From the NCBI RefSeq assembly GCF_002980525.1, contig NZ_PVBQ01000009.1:1-64000 (forward strand): a DNA stretch of 64,000 bases. The letters run 5' to 3'. Position numbers and translations under genes: made by a program. Below, piece by piece: positions 17,463 through 23,560 of this stretch. How positions within the stretch are numbered: the stretch's first letter is position 1; every line of letters begins with the position of its first letter. The notes under the pieces are model-generated. The model ran no database searches. It was given only the letters and a program-made list of their open reading frames with translations, and was not told where the DNA came from. The DNA comes from Sphingobacterium haloxyli. Lineage in GTDB: Bacteria > Bacteroidota > Bacteroidia > Sphingobacteriales > Sphingobacteriaceae.

Positions 17463-17508
17463 TTTGCCCCCCCGTTTGAACCGATTTGCCCCGGAAATCT
17501 GGGGCAAA
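17463..17508. promoter_or_regulatory. TTTGCCCC operator cluster
   Basis: Direct copies of TTTGCCCC start at 17463 and 17485, exactly 22 bp (two helical turns) apart. An inverted copy GGGGCAAA at 17501-17508 makes a perfect 8-bp palindrome with the second (8-base spacer). The cluster lies between the Crp/Fnr start and the peptide promoter. Paired sites about two turns apart are the usual geometry for LytTR dimers; Crp/Fnr proteins prefer palindromes, so either local regulator could use it. Confidence 0.55.
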
Positions 17509-17549
17509 CCGCGAATGTGAGGAGGCAAGCCACAGATGTTAGCCAAGGA

Positions 17550-17580
17550 TTTGGAACAGGTTTTTTTAACACTAATCTTT
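17550..17580 (+). promoter_or_regulatory. Putative promoter of the peptide gene
   Basis: TTTG (17550-17553) and TAATCTTT (17573-17580) are separated by 19 bp, matching the Bacteroidota -33/-7 arrangement (TTTG...TAnnTTTG) with small deviations. Transcription would begin near 17588, leaving a leader of about 70 bases containing a GGTAGT/ACTACC hairpin (17624-17640). Confidence 0.5.
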
Positions 17581-17656
17581 ACCGCAGATCGATCTAAAAG
17601 TCTTCAGGCCGGAAGCCGTTAAAGGTAGTGCGAGACTACCGTATGGTTTTATTTTA

Positions 17657-17794
17657 ATGGATAAAAACATGGACACACAATTGTTTTTAGATCTATACGC
17701 CCTATTGGATGTCGCCCCCATCTCAGTCGATGAGATGATGGAAATAGCATCTAAGGACGCTCCTCGGAAATGCAAAATAGTTTTTCCGACCTAA
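17657..17794 (+). CDS. 45-residue peptide, candidate modified-peptide precursor or signal
   Basis: ATG at 17657 (a second in-frame ATG at 17669) opens a 45-codon frame. The N-terminal two thirds is an acidic, helix-prone leader-like part (LFLDLYALLDVAPISVDE, MMEIAS) and the end is short, basic and hydrophobic (KDAPRKCKIVFPT) with a single cysteine. It has a recognisable promoter 5' and is followed after 10 bp by a strong terminator, with an acyltransferase gene just beyond. An abundant short product ahead of less-expressed enzyme genes is the usual layout for ribosomal peptide precursors. No family is recognised. That it is translated is likely; that it is modified or a signal is inference. 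Confidence 0.55.
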   Translation: MDKNMDTQLFLDLYALLDVAPISVDEMMEIASKDAPRKCKIVFPT

Positions 17795-17804
17795 TGAATG
17801 TAAT

Positions 17805-17833
17805 GTGTACGGCCACTCGCGCCGTACACTTTT
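17805..17833 (+). terminator. Intercistronic terminator/attenuator
   Basis: Perfect 9-bp stem GTGTACGGC / GCCGTACAC with a seven-base loop followed by TTTTAT. It lies between the 45-residue peptide and the acyltransferase, so it should lower expression of the downstream genes relative to the peptide. Confidence 0.8.
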
Positions 17834-17857
17834 ATAAACCTAAACATAAGTACACAC

Positions 17858-18817
17858 ATGGATTTTATTTGGGAACGCATCCAAACCGATAGGGATGCAT
17901 CAGAATGGATGGAATTTGCATTTTTCTCAGCCAACTTTCAGCATGTTATGCAGCTATATGGTCATCCGTTACAACTACAATATTTTGATCAGACGGTAAA
18001 ATTTGCCCAGCAACAGGCGGCGGCCGATCTATCTACTGGCTTGGCGGCAGCTTGCGGCCCTATGCTAAGCCAAGCTTTGGAAAACAACGCCTTTATCGTG
18101 ACGTTTCACTTCGGGTTCTACCGGACCATTCCCGTGTCCCTGCTCCGCATGGGATACCGCGTAGCGATCTTGGTTTCGCGGGAGGTGTTTGAAAGCCAGC
18201 GGGCGTTTTATGCGCAGACCTTGCAACCCGAATGGTTTGCCCGGCTGCTATTTGTACTGGCAGAGGATCCGCAGCTGTTTTTCAAGATTCGACAGCTAAG
18301 GGAGCAAGGATATCAAGTACTATGCTACGCCGACGGCGGTGCCGGCGCAAAGCAGGGGCAGCTGGGAACCGAAAAAAGAACGCAGGTTAGGCTGGGCGAA
18401 GCCTATCTGCAGGCGAGATCCGGCTTTGCGGATATGGCTTATTTGCTGCAAGCGCCCCTTTGTCTGCTGATGCCGCCAGCGTTACAACCAACGGCAAGCT
18501 GGGAGCTACGGGAGCTCGAAATCCACTCGGCAAAGGAGCATCCATCGCGGCAAGCATATGTAGAAAAAGTGATGCACAGCGCCTATGGGCATTTGGACAG
18601 CGCGATAAGGCAGACACCGCACGCCTGGGAATGCTGGTTTTACCTGCACCGCACCATGCAGCCTCGTTCGTTCATGGAGGATTGGCCCATTGCCGAGCGG
18701 TTTATACCGCTTCTCCATGGCCAACAAGGCTTTGTACTGGATAAAGGCCTGTACAGGGTGTATCGCTTAAAAGAATCGAAATTGAAAAAAATAGCCGAAT
18801 TAATTTTGCAGCATTAG
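17858..18817 (+). CDS. LpxL/HtrB-like acyltransferase-fold protein
   Basis: A 319-residue protein with the outline of the lysophospholipid/lauroyl acyltransferase superfamily: a central strand-loop (AFIVTFHFGFYRTIP) and a later block GYQVLCYADGGAGAKQG, then GEAYLQARSGFADMAYLLQAP, as in LpxL's 'D...G...G.....A..tgapv'. The catalytic HX4(D/E) box of LpxL appears here as H84-F-G-F-Y-R89, so the acidic partner is missing at its normal place. It may transfer an acyl group by another arrangement or bind a lipid without catalysis. There is no signal peptide or clear membrane helix. It stands between a 45-residue peptide and a histidine kinase, so the likely partner is the peptide, not lipid A. Confidence 0.65.
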   Translation: MDFIWERIQTDRDASEWMEFAFFSANFQHVMQLYGHPLQLQYFDQTVKFAQQQAAADLSTGLAAACGPMLSQALENNAFIVTFHFGFYRTIPVSLLRMGYRVAILVSREVFESQRAFYAQTLQPEWFARLLFVLAEDPQLFFKIRQLREQGYQVLCYADGGAGAKQGQLGTEKRTQVRLGEAYLQARSGFADMAYLLQAPLCLLMPPALQPTASWELRELEIHSAKEHPSRQAYVEKVMHSAYGHLDSAIRQTPHAWECWFYLHRTMQPRSFMEDWPIAERFIPLLHGQQGFVLDKGLYRVYRLKESKLKKIAELILQH

Positions 18818-18866
18818 GTAAAATTTTTAATTTAAAGGATTCTATCAACGAAATAACCAAACGCAC

Positions 18867-19949
18867 ATGATCAGTTTAACCATCAAAAGGGGACACCTTG
18901 GCTTTTGGGTGCTTTATGGGCTTTACTTTTATGTATTGAATGCATTGGGAAATGAGGAAATGACGATAGGAACGGCCTTCCTTTCGCTGCCCTTCTTTGC
19001 CTTCGTATTTTACACGGTTCATTACATCATAAAACGGTTTTTCGCCCCACGGCGCTATTTAATCGGTGCATTGATGCTGGCTTGTTTTTATATCTTTTCA
19101 TCCTCCCTCATCTATATGCTTTCTTATGGGCAAAGCGATGCGCTAGTGTATGGAAAGTATATTGTTGCTGATTACGCGTTCAACTGGCGGGAGTTCCTAC
19201 AAACGTTGCTAGTCCTCCACGGGCATTTTAGCATACTCGCGCTTTTGTATTTTTACTACCGCGAACAGCTGCGTATCACGCGAGAAAAGCTGGCTGAGGC
19301 CGAACGGAGGCTGGCATTAGAGCAACAGAAGGTGGCGCTGGAGGAGCAAAAAAGACGTTATGAATATGCGGCGCTAGCTGCTCAAGTAAGTCCGCACATG
19401 ATGGCCAATATCTTTCAAAACTGGAAGCAGGAGCTAAAGACCCTCAAACCGGAGCTTGGTCAGCAGGTTGATAGACTGTATAACCTCATGCGCTTCTATA
19501 TGGAGGCGGATCATCCCGATCGCTTTCGGACTATTTTGTTGGACGATGAGGTTAAGGCCGTGTACAACTATGTTGAGGTCCGACGGGAAGGCTCGGACCG
19601 CGAATGCTTCATAGACTTCGATATAGCCGGTAATCTGGCGAGATTCTCCGTACCGCCGACGACCTTATTGACACTGGTCGAAAACGCATTCAAATACGGT
19701 GAGGTTGACGATCCAGATTTTCCGATCCGCGTCCAGGTCCGTATCCAGCAAGCGGGCTATCGCATCACGGTAGAGAATAGAAAAGCACGCGTCGACAAAA
19801 ATGTTGTACGCCACGGGTACGGGCTGAAAAGCCTCAAGCGGCGCTTGGAAATCTTGTACGATTCCCAGGCGTCCATAGCCATTAAGGATACAGAAGAATA
19901 TTACCATGTTATTATCTTAATCGAATTTGAACACTTGAAACATCTATAA
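18867..19949 (+). CDS. LytS-type membrane sensor histidine kinase
   Basis: A 360-residue sensor kinase. Four hydrophobic segments fill residues about 12-132, with only short loops outside, so a membrane-embedded or lipid-like signal is expected. A coiled coil (residues 134-166) leads to the His_kinase domain: LAAQVSPHMMANIF with H177 as phospho-acceptor (usual form Q-I-x-P-H-F-L-F-N), then a degenerate HATPase: LVENAFKYGE (N273) and HGYGLKSLKRRLEILY. The altered M-M after the histidine is notable. It is followed 2 bp later by its LytTR response regulator. Membrane kinases of this class sense peptides in many bacteria. Confidence 0.9.
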   Translation: MISLTIKRGHLGFWVLYGLYFYVLNALGNEEMTIGTAFLSLPFFAFVFYTVHYIIKRFFAPRRYLIGALMLACFYIFSSSLIYMLSYGQSDALVYGKYIVADYAFNWREFLQTLLVLHGHFSILALLYFYYREQLRITREKLAEAERRLALEQQKVALEEQKRRYEYAALAAQVSPHMMANIFQNWKQELKTLKPELGQQVDRLYNLMRFYMEADHPDRFRTILLDDEVKAVYNYVEVRREGSDRECFIDFDIAGNLARFSVPPTTLLTLVENAFKYGEVDDPDFPIRVQVRIQQAGYRITVENRKARVDKNVVRHGYGLKSLKRRLEILYDSQASIAIKDTEEYYHVIILIEFEHLKHL

Positions 19950-19951
19950 TT

Positions 19952-20689
19952 ATGAGAACATTGACCGCAATTGTTATTGACGACCAACAATTAGCCATTG
20001 ACCACATTCTAGAGCTAACTAAAGAAATCGACTACGTGGAAATCGTAGCAACTTTTACAGACGAAAAACTCGCACGGAGCTTTATCCAAGTGAATCCTGT
20101 GGATTTTATTATCCTTGATGTCGAGTTGAAACACACAAACGCCTTCCGGTTTCTGAGAACGCTACCCGACCCGAAAATACCTACAATTCTGTACACAGGG
20201 CACCAACAATATGAAGACCAGGGCTATGAGCGCGATATGGTGGATGTTCTTCTAAAGCCTGTTAGTGAAAGCCGTCTAATGGCAGCACTACGGCGGATGC
20301 ATAAGGATTTTAGCGGCAAAACAGTCGACGACAGCTTGGCTGCTCATGAGCATTATTTTCAGATCAAAGGCCCCGTGCGGGCGGAACGGCAAATGGTGCG
20401 GCTAAAGGAGCTTGTGTATGTAGCTTCCGAGGGAGGAAAGATTATCATCCACTTAGTCGATGGGCAGAAACTGGTGAGTGCCGTGTCGTTTAAGGCTGTT
20501 ATGAGCAAGTTGCCCCGGAAATGGTTTAAGCAATGTTACCAAAATATCGCTTTCAACGTAAATTTCTACGCAGGTTACCGTGAAAAGCAGGTCCTATTGA
20601 CCGTTACCGATAAGACCTTGCCTACGGGAGGTAAAGATCGATATACGGATTTTTATGCGTTTGTGGATAGCAATTTATTGGAGGGCTAA
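19952..20689 (+). CDS. LytTR-family response regulator
   Basis: A 245-residue regulator: receiver domain (residues 1-118) with acidic pair D10/D11, phospho-acceptor D56 (IILDVEL), T82 and K102 (LLKPV), then a LytTR DNA-binding domain (about 130-243; MVRLKELVYVASEGGKIIIH, FKQCYQNIAFNVNFYAGYR). LytTR proteins bind pairs of short sites about two turns apart and often control secreted peptides, bacteriocins or autolysis. It is translated just after the kinase and is the expected controller of the peptide promoter and possibly of the lysis-type genes to the right. Confidence 0.92.
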   Translation: MRTLTAIVIDDQQLAIDHILELTKEIDYVEIVATFTDEKLARSFIQVNPVDFIILDVELKHTNAFRFLRTLPDPKIPTILYTGHQQYEDQGYERDMVDVLLKPVSESRLMAALRRMHKDFSGKTVDDSLAAHEHYFQIKGPVRAERQMVRLKELVYVASEGGKIIIHLVDGQKLVSAVSFKAVMSKLPRKWFKQCYQNIAFNVNFYAGYREKQVLLTVTDKTLPTGGKDRYTDFYAFVDSNLLEG

Positions 20690-20699
20690 CGGAAAAAGC

Positions 20700-21023
20700 A
20701 TGAAAAATAAAAGGAAAAATAGTAAAGAATATATGAAATGGCGGGCTAGAACGACCGCGAAAATACTGCTGACTAGAAAAGCGGTGTATCAAGAGATCTG
20801 GGGGCTGTTGCGTGAGCGCGCATCTGCTGAAGTGGACGCGCAACTCCTATCGGCGCAAGACGTTCAGGCCCTGTTTAAAATCGGTCACAGCACCTACTAT
20901 CGTTGGATTGCGTCGGGATGGCTAAATCCTACACGGATACACGGACGCCATTATTTCCAAAAGCAGGAAATTATGGCCCTTTTGGAAAAACGCCGGTATA
21001 GATCCCGAGGCGGATTGGGGTGA
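20700..21023 (+). CDS. Small helix-turn-helix (excisionase/MerR-type) DNA-binding protein
   Basis: I choose the ATG at 20700 (MKNKRKNSKEYMKWRARTT, 107 residues), 10 bp after the response-regulator stop; a longer frame would overlap that gene. The N-terminus is very basic. The C-terminal half is an HTH_17-like winged helix: LLSAQDVQALFKIGHSTYYR, WIASGWLNPTRIHGRHYF, then a helix (QKQEIMALLEKR). Such domains occur in excisionases, AlpA-type phage regulators and conjugative-element proteins. It is the last gene before the TTCGGG array, whose first unit begins 9 bp beyond the stop, making the array its obvious candidate target. Confidence 0.75.
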   Translation: MKNKRKNSKEYMKWRARTTAKILLTRKAVYQEIWGLLRERASAEVDAQLLSAQDVQALFKIGHSTYYRWIASGWLNPTRIHGRHYFQKQEIMALLEKRRYRSRGGLG

Positions 21024-21031
21024 CCATTTTC

Positions 21032-21302
21032 TTCGGGCGTTGTTCGGGTACCCTTCGGGAGCTGTTCGAGTGGCCTTCGGGACCGCTTCGGGACCGCTTC
21101 GGGACTGCCTCGGGACTGGTTCGCTTTTCGTTCGGGTGTTGTTCGGCTGCGTGCCGAACAGCACCCGAACAACACTCGAACACTATCCGAAGCTCACTCG
21201 AAGGAATCCCCTAGATGGCCCGAGCGGCTCCCGAACGAAATCCATACCGCTCCCGAATACTTCTCGAACAGCTATCCCATAATATCCCGAGTTGTCCCAA
21301 GT
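21032..21302. repeat. Mirrored 11-bp-period TTCGGG/CCGAA array
   Basis: TTCGGG-type hexamers start at 21032, 21043, 21054, 21065, 21076, 21087, 21098, 21109, 21120, 21131 and 21142, always 11 bp apart (units 4, 8, 9 and 11 carry changes). After an axis at 21150 the complementary half-site CCGAA recurs at 21154, 21165, 21176, 21187, 21198 and onward at the same 11-bp pitch to about 21300, with drift at the far end. The arms are in exact mirror phase. The centre (21131-21169) is a near-perfect 17-bp stem, TTCGGGTGTTGTTCGGC against its complement with one mismatch and a TGCGT loop. Spacer bases vary, so the hexamers are what is conserved. One helical turn per unit places all sites on one DNA face. 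Confidence 0.9.
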
Positions 21303-21414
21303 TATCCCTTTAATTTTTTGACCATCGAAACCGCTTTACTTTAGCTCTCGATATCACAGAATAGATGGCCGAGCATGCCGGTCGATGGTTTAACAAATTT
21401 AATGACATAAAAAA

Positions 21415-22056
21415 ATGGCAAAGTTTTTAAAAGGGATTCACGGAGCGTATTCCGGAAAAGTAGGAAATGTAGTGGGTAGCAACTGGCGGGAGGTAGATTA
21501 TGTCCGCTCCCTGCCAAAACCTAGTAAGAAACCGGCGACACCAGATCAATTAGCGCAAAGGGCAAGATTTGGATTGGCAGTTTCGTTTCTTTCACCGATC
21601 AATGATTTATTGAAACTGGGTTTTTCGGATAAACAACAGGGTAAATCAACGGGGTATAACCGGGCGCTTCAACACCTGATCAATCATGGTATCAGAGGCG
21701 AGCACCCCGAATACGAGATCGACTACGAAGGAGTAGTGATCGCTAGAGGAGGCCTGGCAAATTTGATGGGCGTAGCTTGGGAGGAAACTGCACCGAAAAG
21801 TATAGAGGTAAGCTGGTTGCCGGAGCTCAACAAGTTCAATGCGTTTTCGGATGATTCGGTGATTTTACTGTTCTATAACGTCGAACGCTCGTTCTTCAGT
21901 ATCCTGGAAGAGGGAACACGAGCGGATGGTAGTCTGGGATTTACGTTACCAGATGTGTACGAAGGAGACCGTATCGTTGGTTGGGTGTTCACCGGACACC
22001 GCGACGGCGTGAAGACCTCCAGTAGTTTTTATCTTGGCGAGATCACGATTTCGTAA
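21415..22056 (+). CDS. DUF6266-family protein
   Basis: A 213-residue protein of the DUF6266 family, common and often multi-copy in Sphingobacteriaceae. The N-terminal signature is clear: LKGIHGAYSGKVGNVVGSNW, REVDYVRSLPK, then TPDQLAQRARFGLAVSFL. The rest is mostly beta-strands (KSIEVSWLPE; DSVILLFYNVERS; GDRIVGWVFTGHRDG). No signal peptide is seen and function is unknown. It follows the TTCGGG array. Its leader has an inverted repeat ACCATCGA (21321-21328) / TCGATGGT (21382-21389) around a weak -7 box TACTTTAG (21337-21344). A hairpin separates it from the membrane gene downstream. Confidence 0.8.
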   Translation: MAKFLKGIHGAYSGKVGNVVGSNWREVDYVRSLPKPSKKPATPDQLAQRARFGLAVSFLSPINDLLKLGFSDKQQGKSTGYNRALQHLINHGIRGEHPEYEIDYEGVVIARGGLANLMGVAWEETAPKSIEVSWLPELNKFNAFSDDSVILLFYNVERSFFSILEEGTRADGSLGFTLPDVYEGDRIVGWVFTGHRDGVKTSSSFYLGEITIS

Positions 22057-22063
22057 TGACAAT

Positions 22064-22091
22064 GGGCACTCCGCGTGAGTGCCCTTGTTCT
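22064..22091 (+). terminator. Weak terminator/attenuator after DUF6266
   Basis: Seven-bp stem GGGCACT / AGTGCCC with loop CCGCGTG, followed by TTGTTCT. It may trim transcription into the lysis-type genes. Confidence 0.55.
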
Positions 22092-22115
22092 ATCTTGCTT
22101 ACTATAATTATAGAA

Positions 22116-22502
22116 ATGAGAACATTACAGACAAAAAGACCGTGGCTTATCAAGGATATTGCCATGGAACTCTCTGGAAAACATAAGCTCGCATTGACAT
22201 TGCTTTTTCTGCTGGGCGCCTTCCTACTGGCAGGCACGATATTGCAATTTATTGAGCCAACGGCAGCGGTACTGGACATCGGCATCCTGTCGGTGTTGTT
22301 ACTCGGCCTGTTTGGCGGAGTCGCAGCGGTGTTTTGCAGCCTTTGGCTACAGGAAATACTGTGGCAGCCGTTCAAATTCTTTCGTAAGAATCTAGTTTAT
22401 CACATCCAACAATTAACATCATGGCAACAATGTATTCTGTACTTTTCGGTATTCTTTTTATTGCTGTATGCAGCAATCTGGCTCCTGTCGATCGTACTAT
22501 AA
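22116..22502 (+). CDS. Small three-helix membrane protein, holin-like by context
   Basis: I take the ATG at 22116 (MRTLQTKRPWLIKD, 128 residues); an earlier start would run through the hairpin at 22064-22091. Three hydrophobic segments are seen (about 24-44, 52-78 and 105-127) with short charged links. There is no recognised family. Size, helix number and position directly before a muralytic enzyme gene match class I holins, but holins have no shared sequence signature, so this is inference from context. The last 82 bp overlap the hydrolase gene in another frame. Confidence 0.5.
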   Translation: MRTLQTKRPWLIKDIAMELSGKHKLALTLLFLLGAFLLAGTILQFIEPTAAVLDIGILSVLLLGLFGGVAAVFCSLWLQEILWQPFKFFRKNLVYHIQQLTSWQQCILYFSVFFLLLYAAIWLLSIVL

Positions 22503-22993
22503 GTGCGCAGACTTCTTTGCATCAGGGAAATGGCGATAATCGGATACGCGCGCGGATAGTCGAAATCGCTGCCGCCGAGATCGGCGTTAAGGAAGCTACC
22601 GGCAATAACGACGGTGCGCGCGTGGAGGCCTACCTAGCTCATACCGGCTTGGGCAAGGGGCATGCCTGGTGTGCCGCCTTTGTTTCCTGGTGCTACGGGC
22701 AGGCAGGCTTAGCCGAGCCCCGTAATCCTTGGAGCCCGGCGTTGTTTCCCAATGCACGGACATATTGTAGAGCTGATGCCTGTCGTGGTTCTAAAACAAG
22801 TACCCGGATAAAACCCGCGGACATTTTCGGGATTTATAGCCATCGTGCCAAACGGATTAATCATGTGGGGTTGATACGGAAGTTGGAGAGGAAATACCTG
22901 CTTACGATAGAGGGAAATGTAAACAATAGCGTTTTGTCAAAAAGGAGGCATTTGTCAACGGTCTATGCCTTGGCAGACTGGCTGTCGCTTTAA
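22421..22993 (+). CDS. Secreted CHAP-domain peptidoglycan hydrolase (endolysin-like)
   Basis: A 190-residue hydrolase. The N-terminus (MATMYSVLFGILFIAVCSNL) is a signal peptide or signal-arrest segment. The CHAP/TIGR02594-like domain follows: IAAAEIGVKEATG, then GKGHAWCAAFVSWCYGQAG with catalytic C84, INHVGLI with H148 and TIEGNVN supplying the third residue. Such enzymes cut peptide links or amide bonds of murein. The CHAP domain is typical of phage and conjugative-element lysins. The gene overlaps the preceding membrane gene by 82 bp and is followed after 40 bp by a spanin-like lipoprotein. With its own export signal it would need only membrane depolarisation or timed export to act. Confidence 0.75.
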   Translation: MATMYSVLFGILFIAVCSNLAPVDRTISAQTSLHQGNGDNRIRARIVEIAAAEIGVKEATGNNDGARVEAYLAHTGLGKGHAWCAAFVSWCYGQAGLAEPRNPWSPALFPNARTYCRADACRGSKTSTRIKPADIFGIYSHRAKRINHVGLIRKLERKYLLTIEGNVNNSVLSKRRHLSTVYALADWLSL

Positions 22994-23033
22994 CCTTTGT
23001 TAGCCGAAAAAAGGGAAACAAAAATCATTAAAA

Positions 23034-23453
23034 ATGAAACAAACATTCATTGTAATTATCATAGTAACCTTAGTCTCCTGTCGTTCCTATCGGGAAAAGA
23101 CCTTACACGAGCGCGGGAGCAGCACCTTATCCGAAGCTGGCACGAACGTGCGGTACGGTTTTCAGTTCACGGATAAAGATAGTCTGGACCGCACCTGGTA
23201 TTTTGCTACGGACAGTGTGCTGTATTTCCATCCTGAATATGGATTGATCAGCAACGGCGGACATCTCCATTTCCTCGAAAGTCAAATCGGCCTGCAACAT
23301 TTGCAGGTCGAGGTTGACTCGCTGGAAACGCAGCGGACGGAGATAAACGCAAGGTCTGAATTGAGAACTAGTCGGATTTGGTATAAGAACGTGTGGGTCT
23401 GGATGCTTTTGGTAGGCGCTGCCGGCGTAGTCGGTTATTACGTTAAGGCATAG
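23034..23453 (+). CDS. Lipoprotein with C-terminal membrane anchor (unimolecular-spanin-like)
   Basis: A 139-residue protein with two membrane ties: an N-terminal lipoprotein signal (VTLVSC, C16) and a C-terminal helix (about 120-137, VWVWMLLVGAAGVVGYYV) ending KA. Between lie about 100 periplasmic residues, the last part heptad-like (SQIGLQHLQVEVDSLETQRT). A lipid tie to the outer membrane plus an inner-membrane helix in one short chain is the defining layout of u-spanins, which fuse the two membranes in the last step of phage lysis of Gram-negative cells. No sequence family is recognised, so the call rests on topology and on the neighbouring endolysin-like gene. Confidence 0.55.
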   Translation: MKQTFIVIIIVTLVSCRSYREKTLHERGSSTLSEAGTNVRYGFQFTDKDSLDRTWYFATDSVLYFHPEYGLISNGGHLHFLESQIGLQHLQVEVDSLETQRTEINARSELRTSRIWYKNVWVWMLLVGAAGVVGYYVKA

Positions 23454-23560
23454 CGTTCATGTGACGCGCTAAGGATGACACAAAACGGTATACTTTTTGA
23501 TGCTACGAGCGGATAACACTAAATAAAAGTATTACTTTTGGGCTATACCCACATAAGAAT

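Noticed and set aside
21040..21282. Several overlapping open frames on both strands in the TTCGGG array.
   Set aside because: They are by-products of the 11-bp repeat in G+C-rich DNA; none has a family, a start context or non-repetitive sequence.
21032..21302. CRISPR array.
   Set aside because: The units are 11 bp with 5-bp variable spacers and inverted halves; there are no 25-40 bp repeats with unique spacers and no cas genes.
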